NCBI RefSeq assembly: GCF_016772415.1
Contig: NZ_JAGSGD010000001.1
Coordinates: forward strand, 3,621,501 to 3,685,500
Source of the DNA: Phenylobacterium glaciei
Lineage (GTDB): Bacteria; Pseudomonadota; Alphaproteobacteria; Caulobacterales; Caulobacteraceae
Reading direction: 5' to 3'
Length of the DNA: 64,000 nucleotides
The position numbers were made by a program, and so were the translations under genes. Positions 1 to 8,455 of this stretch are shown here, piece after piece (the first letter of the stretch is position 1; each line of letters starts with the position of its first letter). The notes under the pieces are model-generated. The model made no database searches, was not told where the DNA came from, and saw nothing but the letters and a program-made list of their open reading frames with translations.

Positions 1-324
1 CAGGGCTGGATCGGGCGTCTGATTGGTCAGACGCAGGCCGGCCTTCTGGGCCAGGCCGGTAACGCCGCCGGCCAGGACGAAGCCGTCGCTGGCCCCATCG
101 AAGGTCCACATCCGCACCGACTTCAGCGGCGTCGTTCCCAGGCGGAAGGTCTCCTCGGTGGCGTCCCACGTGATCGGCTGCGTTCTCGTCGAGGGGGCGA
201 CGACCTTCTCCACCGGCAGGCTGGGTTGCGGGACCGGCGCCAGCTTCATCGTGCGCGGCGCCGGCTTGTCGCAGCCGGCGAGCGCCAGGATCAGGGCGAG
301 GGGTAGGAGGCGGAGCATGATCAT
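1..324 (-). CDS. Putative lipoprotein (C-terminus beyond window edge)
   Basis: The reading frame runs off the left edge, so only the first 108 codons are seen. It begins with a short lipoprotein signal peptide: a hydrophobic stretch at residues 4-16 ends in the lipobox L-A-G-C, with the lipidated Cys at residue 18. A Pro-rich linker follows, then a globular part I do not recognise. The start codon lies one base after the stop of the upstream membrane-protein gene, so the two are almost certainly one transcript. A second ATG two codons downstream (318) is an equally possible start. A role beside the polysaccharide genes in the outer membrane is inference from position only. Confidence 0.72.
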   Translation of the reverse strand, partial: MIMLRLLPLALILALAGCDKPAPRTMKLAPVPQPSLPVEKVVAPSTRTQPITWDATEETFRLGTTPLKSVRMWTFDGASDGFVLAGGVTGLAQKAGLRLTNQTPDPAL

Positions 325-325
325 A

Positions 326-1708
326 TCAGCGCCTCAGCAGACGGCGGACCTGGGCGATCGGTGGGTCGAGGGCCAGGTAAAGCAGACCTGTCATGGCCGC
401 CAAGTCCAGGAAATAGAGGTAGCGGTAGTCGCAGGCGATGGAGATGGCGAAGAAGCTCGCCGTGAAGGCCAGGGCCGCCACCATCAGGGCGATGATGGCG
501 ATGTCGGCGCGATCGCGCCGCAGCAGCAGGGCGCCGGCCACCAGGACTGCGGTCACCGCATAGCTGAGGTGCGAGAACAGCGGCCCGTCCAGGAACCAGG
601 TGCCGTAATTGTAGAGGGCGCGGTCCGAGGCGTCCTTGCCCGGTGCGATCTGCAGCTTCGTCAGGGTGTCGGCCGGCCCGTCGACGCCGACGAACAGCGG
701 CAGGCAGCTGTCGATCTTGGGTGTCAGGAACACCCAGCGGAACACGTCGAACCGGTGGGCCAGATAGGCGCCGGGATGGTGCAGTACGATGTCCAGCCAC
801 TGAGCGCGGACCACTTCGTCGCTCTGGCGCCACAGCACCGCCCCCACCGCCGGGTCGGCGTCGAGATAGTCGATGCGCACGGGGGTGTAGAGGGGCGCGC
901 CACGGGTGCGGATCACACCTTGGGCCTCGGGATCCGCGGCGTTGAAGACAGTGAGCTTCAGGGTGGGATCGTGGGCCACCGCGCCAATGATGTCGTACTG
1001 CTCCAGGATGCGGATGCCCACTCCGCCTGCGGTGTCAGGCCCCGCCTTGGCCGGCTGGGAGGCAACGCCGATCAGATGGGAGGCCACGACGATGGCGGCG
1101 AATGAGCCCAGCCCCCAGATCAGGCTGCGCCGCCAGCCCTCGCCGCGCACGGTCCAGGCCAGGGCAAGGCCTGCGAAGGGGGCCACGATGAGGCCGTTCT
1201 GACGGACCTGGGCGGCGAGGGCCAGGGCTAGAAGGGCGCCGGCCAACACGATCCAGGGGGGTCGACGCGCCGGCCAGCTGACGCTGGCGCGGGCCAGCAG
1301 GAAGAAGCCGGCGACGGCAAGGTTGGCGAACAGGATGTCCTTCCAGACGATGCCCTGGAAGATCAGGATGATGGGGGAGACCAGGAACAGCAGCGCCACC
1401 GGGGCCGCCGCCCAGGACGCCTTCGGCCGCAGGCCGCGCAGGCCGAGCAGGCTGGCGAACAGCACAAAACCGCTGCCGATCAGGTAGAGCGCGGTCCCGG
1501 GAACAACCGAATCAAAAACCGCCAGCACCGAGGCGTAGGCGGCGGGACCCCAGGTCTCCCGGGTGCCCGTCCGGCCCTCATAGAGCTGCGAGATCGAATC
1601 CGGCGACAGATGGCCCGGCATGGCGCCGGCGAGCATGACCAGGAAGGCCACGATCAGCAGGCCGCGCACCACATCGTCGGCCGTTAGATCCAGTCCCCGT
1701 CGCGCCAT
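326..1708 (-). CDS. Multi-spanning membrane protein, GT-C glycosyltransferase-like
   Basis: This 460-residue protein has about ten or more hydrophobic segments. A first external loop after TM1 carries LSPDSISQL, and a conserved-looking IVWKD sits at about residue 125. The layout (acidic residue in the first periplasmic loop, many TM helices, soluble loop at about 235-345) resembles GT-C glycosyltransferases that use polyprenyl-phosphate sugars, but I see no diagnostic motif. It is divergent from the GNAT gene and forms an operon with the lipoprotein gene downstream. Its position beside an O-antigen-type locus supports a role in surface glycan decoration. It could also be an uncharacterised membrane protein with no transferase activity. 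Confidence 0.62.
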   Translation of the reverse strand: MARRGLDLTADDVVRGLLIVAFLVMLAGAMPGHLSPDSISQLYEGRTGTRETWGPAAYASVLAVFDSVVPGTALYLIGSGFVLFASLLGLRGLRPKASWAAAPVALLFLVSPIILIFQGIVWKDILFANLAVAGFFLLARASVSWPARRPPWIVLAGALLALALAAQVRQNGLIVAPFAGLALAWTVRGEGWRRSLIWGLGSFAAIVVASHLIGVASQPAKAGPDTAGGVGIRILEQYDIIGAVAHDPTLKLTVFNAADPEAQGVIRTRGAPLYTPVRIDYLDADPAVGAVLWRQSDEVVRAQWLDIVLHHPGAYLAHRFDVFRWVFLTPKIDSCLPLFVGVDGPADTLTKLQIAPGKDASDRALYNYGTWFLDGPLFSHLSYAVTAVLVAGALLLRRDRADIAIIALMVAALAFTASFFAISIACDYRYLYFLDLAAMTGLLYLALDPPIAQVRRLLRR

Positions 1709-1817
1709 GCGCCCGCTCCCAATCCCACCTTGAGAGTTAGGGCGGGCAGGTCCCCCTGAGAAGGTGCAAAAAGCGTCCGTTGCCGCGACGCAGCGACGCT
1801 TCCATGATCGCAGCCAG

Positions 1818-2669
1818 ATGAGCAGTGCGCCAAACCTTGAGATTCGTCCTGCCGGCGTGGCGCCCGATCAGCTCACGGCCTATTCCGCCCTGCTGCAGAA
1901 GGTGTTCGGCGCGGCCGAGAAGTTCACGGCCGACGCCCTGGCCTGGCGCTACCGCGACAATCCCGACGGCCGGGTGGTTGGCTTCGACGCCTGGGACGGC
2001 GAGCGGCTGGTCGCCCACTACGTCACCTGTCCGACGACGGCGCGAATCGGCGGCGGCTCGGTGCGGGGCCTGCTGTCGCTGAACACAGCCACCGATTCCG
2101 ACTACGGCGGCCAGGGCCTGTTCACCCGGCTGGCCCAGGCGACCTATGAGGCGGGCGCGGCGGCGGGGCACGGCTTCGTCATGGGCGTGGCCAACGCCAA
2201 CTCGACGCCCGGCTTCCTGAAGAAGCTGGAGTTCCAACGTGTCGCGCCGCTGGAGGCGGGCGTGCTGCTGCGGCGCCCGGCGCGGTTCGAGAGCGACGAC
2301 GCCGACTTCCGCATCGACTGGACCCCGCGCCGCCTCGCCTGGCGGCTGGCCAATCCCGCCAGCCGGTACGGTGTGCGCGACCGGGCCGGCCTGACGGTGG
2401 TCTCGGCGCCGACCCACCTGCCCCTGGTGCGCTGCGTGGGGTTCGTCACGGAGGGACTGACCGAGCCTGGCGGGGCCGCCGGGTTGGCGTCGCTGTTCAT
2501 CGGCCTGGAGCCGCGGCTGGATTTGGCGGGCCTGGGCTTCCTGCGGCTGCCACAGCGGCTGCGGCCCTCACCCCTGAACCTGATCTATCGGCGGCTGGGG
2601 GCTCCGGCGCCCGCCAGCCTCGATCCGGTGCGGACGGCCATCGGCTTCCTCGACTTCGATCCCTACTGA
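1818..2669 (+). CDS. GNAT-family N-acetyltransferase
   Basis: This 283-residue protein fits the GNAT fold. The acetyl-CoA binding motif A region is seen as DYGGQGLFTRL (around residues 95-105), followed by a motif B-like segment ending NANSTPGFLKKLEF, typical of large GNAT proteins that modify sugars or small molecules. I chose the ATG at 1818 because the homologous part begins right after it; an in-frame ATG at 1764 would add 18 low-complexity residues. The next gene, a PIG-L deacetylase, begins two bases after the stop codon. The pair therefore looks like an acetylation/deacetylation module acting on amino sugars of the surface polysaccharide. Substrate is inference. Confidence 0.8.
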   Translation: MSSAPNLEIRPAGVAPDQLTAYSALLQKVFGAAEKFTADALAWRYRDNPDGRVVGFDAWDGERLVAHYVTCPTTARIGGGSVRGLLSLNTATDSDYGGQGLFTRLAQATYEAGAAAGHGFVMGVANANSTPGFLKKLEFQRVAPLEAGVLLRRPARFESDDADFRIDWTPRRLAWRLANPASRYGVRDRAGLTVVSAPTHLPLVRCVGFVTEGLTEPGGAAGLASLFIGLEPRLDLAGLGFLRLPQRLRPSPLNLIYRRLGAPAPASLDPVRTAIGFLDFDPY

Positions 2670-2671
2670 CC

Positions 2672-3421
2672 ATGGCGCGCGTCCACATCCTGGCCCACTT
2701 CGACGACGAGTACTTCGCCACCCCGCTGATCGCGCGGGCGGCGGGCGAGCAATGGTTCCTCTACATCGCCGACTACGCGACGCCGGCGGTGTCGGCACGC
2801 CGCTTGGCCGAATCCCGGGCCTATCTGGCGGGCCTCGGCGTGCCGCCCGAGCAGGTGATCCATGTCGGCGCGGGCTCCGGCGCCGTCGACGGCCAGGTCC
2901 ACCGCCACCTCCCCGACCTGCTGCCGAGACTGATCACCGAGTTGGTGCGGATCGGGCCCATCGAGCGCTTCGTTGTCACCGCCTGGGAGGGTGGGCACAT
3001 GGACCATGACGCCTGTGCGGCGCTGGCCGTCCAGGTGGCCGGCGCGACACCTATCGACCAGATCACCCTCTACAATGGCCCTGGCCTGCCCGGCCGGCTG
3101 TTCCGCGCCGGGTCGCCGCTGGCGGAGAACGGGCCCCTGGTCCGCACCCGGCTGTCGCGCGCAGAGTGGCTGGCCTTCGCCGCCGGGGTGCGGGCCTTCC
3201 CGTCGCAGGGCAAGACCTGGCTTGGCCTGTGGCCGGTGATGTTCGCGAACTATCTGCGCAAGGGCTTCGCCCACCAGGCGCTGGCCCCCGCCCGCGTCGG
3301 CCAGCGGCCCCATGCCGGGCCCCTGCTCTATGAGCGCATGTACGGGGTGACCTTTGCCGAGGTGGCGGCCTCGATCAGGACGGCTTGGCCTGCAGGATCA
3401 CCAGGAAACCCGCCAGCATGA
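2672..3421 (+). CDS. PIG-L family deacetylase (LmbE-like)
   Basis: Zn-dependent PIG-L/LmbE deacetylases remove N-acetyl groups from GlcNAc-type sugars. The metal-binding signature is present: AHFDDE at residues 8-13 (usually AHPDDE) and GHMDHD at about 108-113, giving the His/Asp/His triad. Length (249 aa) is normal for the family. It has no signal peptide, so it should act in the cytoplasm. The start is two bases after the GNAT stop, with no independent ribosome site, which suggests translational coupling. The 3' end overlaps the convergent EamA-like gene by 47 bases. A role in deacetylating a surface-polysaccharide sugar or its lipid-linked intermediate is inference from the neighbours. Confidence 0.82.
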   Translation: MARVHILAHFDDEYFATPLIARAAGEQWFLYIADYATPAVSARRLAESRAYLAGLGVPPEQVIHVGAGSGAVDGQVHRHLPDLLPRLITELVRIGPIERFVVTAWEGGHMDHDACAALAVQVAGATPIDQITLYNGPGLPGRLFRAGSPLAENGPLVRTRLSRAEWLAFAAGVRAFPSQGKTWLGLWPVMFANYLRKGFAHQALAPARVGQRPHAGPLLYERMYGVTFAEVAASIRTAWPAGSPGNPPA

Positions 3422-3737
3422 GGCCGTAGCCGACCGCGAACTTCCAGCTGGCCGGCTCCTTGAAGATCACCCAGGCCATCACCGGCACCAGGGCCGAGCC
3501 CAGGATCGAGAAAGCGTAGGCGGTGGAGAGCGGCGTCCGGGTCAGGATGTAGAACCACACCAGCGCCGTCAGCCCATACCAGCCGAAGGCGCCCATCAGC
3601 GGGAAGTTGCGCAACAGCTTCCAGGGCATGGGGCCTTCTATCTGCGCCTGATAGAGCGCCGCCCACTTGAACAGCAGCTGGCCGATCGGCAGGGCCACGG
3701 CGAACCCGGCGCACAGCAGGTAGTCGAGCGCCTTCAC
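3375..3737 (-). CDS. Small EamA/SMR-type transporter subunit, ArnE-like
   Basis: The protein has 120 residues and four predicted TM helices, the size of small multidrug resistance and ArnE/ArnF subunits rather than full-length EamA proteins. The C-terminal half (TAYAFSILGSALVPVMAW, then FKEPASW) matches the EamA repeat pattern. It starts with GTG at 3737, overlapping the stop of the upstream glycosyltransferase by four bases (GTGA), so the two are translationally coupled. ArnE/ArnF flip undecaprenyl-phosphate-linked aminoarabinose, and a GT2 that makes a polyprenyl-phosphate sugar is the natural partner. The likely function is flipping a lipid-linked sugar across the inner membrane, but drug export by an SMR homodimer cannot be excluded. 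Confidence 0.75.
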   Translation of the reverse strand: MKALDYLLCAGFAVALPIGQLLFKWAALYQAQIEGPMPWKLLRNFPLMGAFGWYGLTALVWFYILTRTPLSTAYAFSILGSALVPVMAWVIFKEPASWKFAVGYGLMLAGFLVILQAKPS

Positions 3738-4810
3738 GAGGCGTGCTCGGAGGCTTCCATCTGGCGGATGGTGCGAAGATAGGGGTGGATGGGCCGCGAG
3801 GGCGTGTTCAGCACGTCAAAGTTCATGGCCTGAAGCAGCATCTGGGTGCCGACGATCACCGGCAGGGCGGCGGCCATGACCACGCCGGCCGAGGCGCTCT
3901 GGTGCGGATTGCGAGTCGCCAGCCAGTGGATGCCGTAGGTCCCGCCGAAGGCCAGGAAGATGGCGCCGAAGATCAGCTCCAGGGTCGCGGCGTGGAAGTC
4001 GCGCACGAAGTACTGGCCCATCACCCGCTGGCAGAAGTTGGTGAAGTGCTTCAGCGCGAAGGGGCCGACGATGGCCCCGATCCGCAGGTTGCTGACTTCC
4101 TCGCCGTAGCGGGCCGGGATCGGCACGTCGCGCACCACCGCCCGGAGGGTGCCCAGGTGGTAGAGCAGGTCGGTCTCGAAGAAGAACCGCTGCGATATCT
4201 GCTTTTCCATCACCCGGTCGGCGACGCAGCTCTCGATGGCCGTGAAGCCGTTGGTGGGATCAAAGACGTTCCAGTAGCCGGTGGAGACCTTGGCCGCGAA
4301 GCTCAGCGCCGCGTTTCCGAACACCCGCACGCTCGGCATCGACTTCAGGTGGCTGATGGAGGTGAAGCGGTTGCCCTTGGTGTAGTCGGCCTCGCCCAGC
4401 AGGATGGGGGCCACCAGGTGGGGGATGTAGCCCAGGTCCATCTGGTCGTCGCCGTCCACCTTGACCAGCACCCGGGCGCCGCGGCGGATGGCCTCGGCGT
4501 AGCCTGCCAGCACGGCGCCGCCGACTCCACGGTTCTTCGACAGCCGCACGATGGCGACGCGAGAATCAGCCTTGGCCGCCTCGATGAAGTCGCCGGACTT
4601 GTCGGGGCAGCCGTCGTCGACGCAGATGATGCCCTCGCACCAGCTGGGGATCTTGGCGATCACCTTCAGGATATGGTCCCGCACCCGATAGCAGGGGATG
4701 ATGATCCAGGTCCCGGAGCCCTCCAGGGTGGGAAAGGCCGACGAGGGCGCGACAAGCGGCCGGACCGAACGGGCCTGGACCATCGCGGCGTCGGATTCTG
4801 TCGGCGGCAT
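3734..4810 (-). CDS. Family 2 glycosyltransferase, DPM1/ArnC-like
   Basis: The 358-residue protein has a GT-A nucleotide-sugar domain. It contains WIIIPCYR near residue 37, the acidic CVDDGCPD motif and KVDGDDQMD, corresponding to the UDP/GDP-sugar and metal sites. Two C-terminal hydrophobic helices follow (about 285-345). This is the architecture of polyprenyl-phosphate glycosyltransferases such as ArnC/GtrB. The start at 4810 is preceded by GGGAAGGA about eight bases upstream; a longer frame to 4912 would add a poorly conserved Arg-rich leader. It is coupled to the downstream EamA-like gene and divergent from the heptose-kinase gene across about 104 bases that must hold both promoters. Confidence 0.85.
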   Translation of the reverse strand: MPPTESDAAMVQARSVRPLVAPSSAFPTLEGSGTWIIIPCYRVRDHILKVIAKIPSWCEGIICVDDGCPDKSGDFIEAAKADSRVAIVRLSKNRGVGGAVLAGYAEAIRRGARVLVKVDGDDQMDLGYIPHLVAPILLGEADYTKGNRFTSISHLKSMPSVRVFGNAALSFAAKVSTGYWNVFDPTNGFTAIESCVADRVMEKQISQRFFFETDLLYHLGTLRAVVRDVPIPARYGEEVSNLRIGAIVGPFALKHFTNFCQRVMGQYFVRDFHAATLELIFGAIFLAFGGTYGIHWLATRNPHQSASAGVVMAAALPVIVGTQMLLQAMNFDVLNTPSRPIHPYLRTIRQMEASEHAS

Positions 4811-4914
4811 CAGGGTTTTCCTTCCCCGGTCGGATACACGGCTCCTGGCAGGTTGCAAAGCGCGCGGCCTGCGACTACCCCCCGTGGTCGAACGTCCACC
4901 AACCGGCGACACTC

Positions 4915-5952
4915 ATGCCCCACGATCTGGTGCGCGCCCGCGCACCGCTCCGGCTCGGCTTCGGCGGCGGCAGCACCGACGTCTCCCCCTATTGCGACGA
5001 GCATGGCGGCGTGGTGCTGAACGCGGCCATCGACCTGTTCGCCCATGTCAGCCTGGAGCGCCGCACCGACGGCCAGGTGCGGCTGGTGGCCGCCGACCGC
5101 GAGCACTTCTGGAATGGCGCGGCAACCAGCCCCCTGCCCACCGACGAACCGCTGCGCCTGCTGAAGGGGGTCTATAACCGCTTTGTGGCCGAGCATGCCG
5201 GCGGCCAGGCCATCCCGCTCACCCTGACCACCTATGCCGACTGCCCGCCGGGTTCCGGCCTGGGCACCTCTTCGGCCCTGGTGGTGGCCATGGTGGAGGC
5301 GTTCCGGCGGTTCCTCGACATCTCGATGACGCCGCACGCCGTCGCGGCCCTGGCCTACGACATCGAGCGCGTCGACCTGGGTCTCGCGGGCGGCCATCAG
5401 GATCAGTACGCCGCGGCCTATGGCGGCCTCAACGTCATGCACTTCCACGACCAGAACCGGGTCGAGGTCGAACCCGTCGCTGTCGACACCACGGTGATGA
5501 ACGAGCTGGAGGCCTCGCTGGTGCTCTACTTCACCGGCGTGTCCCGGGAGTCGGCGTCGATCATCGAGGAGCAGACCGCCAACATGCGCGCCCAGGCGCC
5601 GGCCTCGCTGCAGGCCCTGCACGACATCAAGGCCAGCGCCTACGCCATGCGTGAGGCCCTGCTGGCCGGTGATCTGGCCCGTTTCGGTGACCTGCTGGAT
5701 TCCGGCTGGGCCTCGAAGAAGCTCACCGCCACCAAGATGTCCTCAGCCCAGATTGACGAGGTCTACGCGCGGGCCAAGGCCTTCGGCGCCTTCGGGGGCA
5801 AGGTCTCGGGCGCCGGCGGCGGCGGCTTCATGATGTTCCTGATCGACCCCACCAAACGCGATGGTCTCAAACGCCTGCTGAGCAATTTCGGCGGCGCGGC
5901 CCAGTCGGCCCGCTTCATCAATACAGGCGTCGAATCCTGGGTGGTGCGGTGA
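4915..5952 (+). CDS. hddA: GHMP kinase, D-glycero-D-manno-heptose 7-phosphate kinase type
   Basis: The 345-residue protein has all three GHMP kinase motifs. Motif 1 is PLRLGFGGGSTDVSPY (about 11-26), motif 2 is the ATP loop PPGSGLGTSSA (111-121), and motif 3 is the C-terminal GAGGGGFMMF (about 300-309). The GGGSTD start is typical of HddA-like heptose 7-phosphate kinases, which make the bisphosphate precursor of GDP-D-glycero-D-manno-heptose. The other hdd/gmh genes are not seen in this window, so the symbol is by family resemblance; fucokinase-like members of the same family are an alternative. The ribosome-binding site is weak. Confidence 0.8.
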   Translation: MPHDLVRARAPLRLGFGGGSTDVSPYCDEHGGVVLNAAIDLFAHVSLERRTDGQVRLVAADREHFWNGAATSPLPTDEPLRLLKGVYNRFVAEHAGGQAIPLTLTTYADCPPGSGLGTSSALVVAMVEAFRRFLDISMTPHAVAALAYDIERVDLGLAGGHQDQYAAAYGGLNVMHFHDQNRVEVEPVAVDTTVMNELEASLVLYFTGVSRESASIIEEQTANMRAQAPASLQALHDIKASAYAMREALLAGDLARFGDLLDSGWASKKLTATKMSSAQIDEVYARAKAFGAFGGKVSGAGGGGFMMFLIDPTKRDGLKRLLSNFGGAAQSARFINTGVESWVVR

Positions 5953-5978
5953 GCCGCGAAAACGGCTAGAGGCGACGG

Positions 5979-6704
5979 GTGAAAGAGCTTTCAAAATCCA
6001 TCGCCCGGCGAATGGCCGATCCCAACTTCGCCCGGCGCTGGCTGGTGGGCGAGGGTCTCGACATCGGCGGCAAGCCCGATCCGCTGTCGCTCTATACCCA
6101 GTTCTTCCCGGGCCTGACCGGCGTGCGGGTCTGGGACTGGGAGGACGGCGACGCCCAGCAACTGGCCGGCGTGCCGCCTGAGAGCCTGGACTTCGTCCAC
6201 TCCAGCCACTGCCTGGAGCATCTCGTCGATCCCAAGGAAGGCCTCGCCTCCTGGTTCCGGGTGCTCAAGCCGGGCGGCTTCCTGGTGGTGACCGTCCCCG
6301 ACGAGGACCTCTACGAGCAGGGCGTCTTCGCCTCGACCCACAACCTCGACCACAAGTGGACCTTCACGGTGCTGAAGGCGCGCTCTTGGAGCGAGCGATC
6401 CGTCAACCTGGTGGAACTGCTGTCGGGCCTGGGGGAGGCCGCCGACATCGAGCGGCTGGTGCTGCTGAATTCCACCTTCCGTTATGACCTGCCTCGGTTC
6501 GACCAGACCCTGACCCCCATCAGCGAGTGCGGGATCGAGTTCGTGGTGCGCAAGCGCACCGCTCGCGAACTGGCCTTTGGCGGTCTGGTGCGCGACACCG
6601 TCCAGCCGTCCCCCGCCGATCGGCGCCACTTCAATCAGTACCGCGCCGACCACGCCCACATGAAGACCAGCCCCCCGCCCTTCGAGGACGAGAGCGAGCT
6701 GTAA
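5979..6704 (+). CDS. SAM-dependent methyltransferase in polysaccharide locus
   Basis: The 241-residue protein is a class I methyltransferase-like protein. LDIGG near residue 28 fits the SAM-binding motif I position. SSHCLEHLVDPKEGL and RVLKPGGFLVVTVPD are the hallmark post-I and motif III segments of Methyltransf_11-type enzymes. The start codon is GTG at 5979, 26 bases after hddA. It lies inside the glycan locus just upstream of the ABC exporter. A role in O-methylating a sugar residue, or in terminating chain growth, is plausible but inferred. A palindrome (6725-6742) separates it from the exporter genes. Confidence 0.78.
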   Translation: MKELSKSIARRMADPNFARRWLVGEGLDIGGKPDPLSLYTQFFPGLTGVRVWDWEDGDAQQLAGVPPESLDFVHSSHCLEHLVDPKEGLASWFRVLKPGGFLVVTVPDEDLYEQGVFASTHNLDHKWTFTVLKARSWSERSVNLVELLSGLGEAADIERLVLLNSTFRYDLPRFDQTLTPISECGIEFVVRKRTARELAFGGLVRDTVQPSPADRRHFNQYRADHAHMKTSPPPFEDESEL

Positions 6705-6724
6705 CCAACCACGCGAATTTCAGT

Positions 6725-6742
6725 CGATTTCCACGGAAATCG
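6725..6742. promoter_or_regulatory. 18-bp perfect palindrome upstream of wzm
   Basis: The sequence has arms CGATTTCC and GGAAATCG around a 2-base centre, in the 104-base gap between the methyltransferase stop and the ABC permease start. No T-run follows, so an operator is more likely than an intrinsic terminator. The protein that would bind it is unknown. Confidence 0.35.
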
Positions 6743-6808
6743 CGGCCCCGCGCCACGCTTGCGCCGCAAAATGCGACCTGTTACCAGCGGCCTCGGTCGG
6801 GAGAGTTG

Positions 6809-7648
6809 ATGCAAATCGCGGAACACATGCTGCGCACGGGTCGCCACGGGACCCTGCACGAGTTCGGCATGGCGTTCGCCGACCTCAAGGCGTCGACGAA
6901 GCGCATCGGTCTGGCCTGGTCGCTGGCCTGGCATGACATCGTCTCGCGCTATCGCGGCTCGATCCTCGGCCCCTTCTGGATCACGCTCTCCATGGGCCTG
7001 ATGGTCCTGGGGATGGGCTTCCTCTACGCCGAGATCTTCAAAGTCCCGATCCAGCGCTACATGCCCTTCGTGGCGCTTGGCATCGTCTTCTGGGGCGTCA
7101 TCGTCGGGGTCATCACGGAGGGCTGCGACACCTTTGTCCACGCCTCGGGCATGCTCAGCCAGACCTCCCTGCCGATGTTCACCTTCGTGTGGCGCACGGT
7201 GCTGAGGAACCTGATCACGCTCGCCCACCACATGGTCATCGTGGTGGTGGTGCTGGTCTGGTTCGGCTACTGGAAGGTGGCCAACGTGCCCCTCGCAATG
7301 CTGGGCATTTTCCTGATGCTGCTCAACGTCTCCTGGGCCAGCATGGCGGTGGGCATCGCCTCAGCCCGCTTCCGCGACGTGCCGCAGATCGTCGGCTCGG
7401 TGATGCAGTTCGCCATGTTCATGACCCCGATCTTCTGGGAGCCCAGCCGGATGAGCGGCGGCCGCGCCCACGCCCTGCTGGTGCTGAACCCCTTCTTCCA
7501 CATGATCGACGGCATCCGCGCGCCGCTGATGGGCGGCCAAACCGGGTCGGGCACCTATCCGATCCTGGCCCTGCTGGCCGTGGTCGGCTGGCTGTCGGTC
7601 TTCACCGCCTTCACCCTCACCCGCCGCCGGATCGTCCACTACCTATGA
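6809..7648 (+). CDS. wzm: O-antigen/polysaccharide ABC exporter permease
   Basis: The 279-residue ABC-2 type permease has about six TM helices. After a cytoplasmic N-terminus come the family segments VSRYRGSILGPFWITLSMGL (about 45-64) and MTPIFWEP, followed by LNPFFHMIDGIRAPLMG, as in Wzm/RfbD/KpsM exporters. I chose ATG 6809 with GGGAGAG just upstream; a longer in-frame extension from 6527 overlaps the methyltransferase gene and is not credible. It overlaps the ATPase gene by ATGA (7645-7648), so subunits are made in step. With the ATPase it should move an undecaprenyl-linked glycan across the inner membrane. Confidence 0.88.
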   Translation: MQIAEHMLRTGRHGTLHEFGMAFADLKASTKRIGLAWSLAWHDIVSRYRGSILGPFWITLSMGLMVLGMGFLYAEIFKVPIQRYMPFVALGIVFWGVIVGVITEGCDTFVHASGMLSQTSLPMFTFVWRTVLRNLITLAHHMVIVVVVLVWFGYWKVANVPLAMLGIFLMLLNVSWASMAVGIASARFRDVPQIVGSVMQFAMFMTPIFWEPSRMSGGRAHALLVLNPFFHMIDGIRAPLMGGQTGSGTYPILALLAVVGWLSVFTAFTLTRRRIVHYL

Positions 7649-8400
7649 AGGGTCCGCAGGTCTCCATCACGGTCAGCGACCTGACCCTGCGGTTCCCCGT
7701 CTATGGGGTGGACGCCAAGTCGCTGAAGAAGAGCCTGGCCACGGTCACCGTCGGCGGCCGCCTGGGCTCGTCGCTCACCGGCGCCACCGAGGTCACCGCG
7801 CTCTCGAAGGTCAATATCAAGCTCAAGGCCGGCGACCGGCTGGGCCTGATCGGCCACAATGGCTCGGGCAAGACCACCCTGCTCCGCGCGCTCTCGGGCG
7901 CCTATGAGCCCGACGAGGGCCAGATCGAGATCCACGGCCAGATCGCCTCACTGCTGGACCTCAACCTCGGCATTGATCCCTCGGCCACCGGCCTGGACAA
8001 CATCCGCCTGCGGGGCCGCATCGCCGGCCTCACCGCCCGCGAGATCGAGAGCAAGCTGGAGGAGATCGGCGACTTCACTGGCCTCGGCCCCTTCCTGGCC
8101 ATGCCGCTGAAGACCTATTCCGCCGGCATGCAGGCGCGCCTGGCCTTCGCCGTGGCGACCGCTGTCGACGCCGACGTGCTGCTGATGGACGAATGGATCG
8201 CTGTCGGCGACGCCCAGTTCCAGAAGATCGCCCACAAGCGGTTGCTGTCGCTGATGGAGCGGGCCGGCATCCTGGTCCTGGCGTCACACGACATCGAGCT
8301 GATCCGCCTCTACTGCAACAAGGTCATGGTGATGAAGGGCGGCGTCGCGTCTCCTGTCACCCATGTGAAGAACCTGGACGACCTGCTCGCCGACGCCTGA
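7645..8400 (+). CDS. wzt: O-antigen/polysaccharide ABC exporter ATPase, short form
   Basis: The 251-residue ATP-binding subunit has Walker A GHNGSGKTT at residues 70-78, the signature YSAGMQARL, Walker B VLLMDEW and the switch His in LASHDIEL. The N-terminal LRFPVYG segment and the large insert before Walker A are typical of Wzt/RfbB/KpsT. It lacks the extra C-terminal carbohydrate-binding domain found in Wzt proteins that recognise a capped glycan, so substrate choice probably does not depend on a terminal modification read by this subunit. The start ATG overlaps the permease stop. A glycosyltransferase gene follows 55 bases later. Confidence 0.9.
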   Translation: MKGPQVSITVSDLTLRFPVYGVDAKSLKKSLATVTVGGRLGSSLTGATEVTALSKVNIKLKAGDRLGLIGHNGSGKTTLLRALSGAYEPDEGQIEIHGQIASLLDLNLGIDPSATGLDNIRLRGRIAGLTAREIESKLEEIGDFTGLGPFLAMPLKTYSAGMQARLAFAVATAVDADVLLMDEWIAVGDAQFQKIAHKRLLSLMERAGILVLASHDIELIRLYCNKVMVMKGGVASPVTHVKNLDDLLADA

Positions 8401-8455
8401 CGTGCACGCCGACGCCTGCTAGACAAACCTCATCAGGGGCTGGGCGCTAAGTATC

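Noticed and set aside
6527..6808. Upstream extension of the wzm frame
   Set aside because: It overlaps the methyltransferase gene and is Arg/Pro-rich; the ATG at 6809 has a ribosome site and starts the known family alignment.
7189..7644. Upstream extension of the wzt frame within wzm
   Set aside because: Out-of-frame reading of a clear permease; ATG 7645 overlaps the wzm stop in the usual ATGA way.
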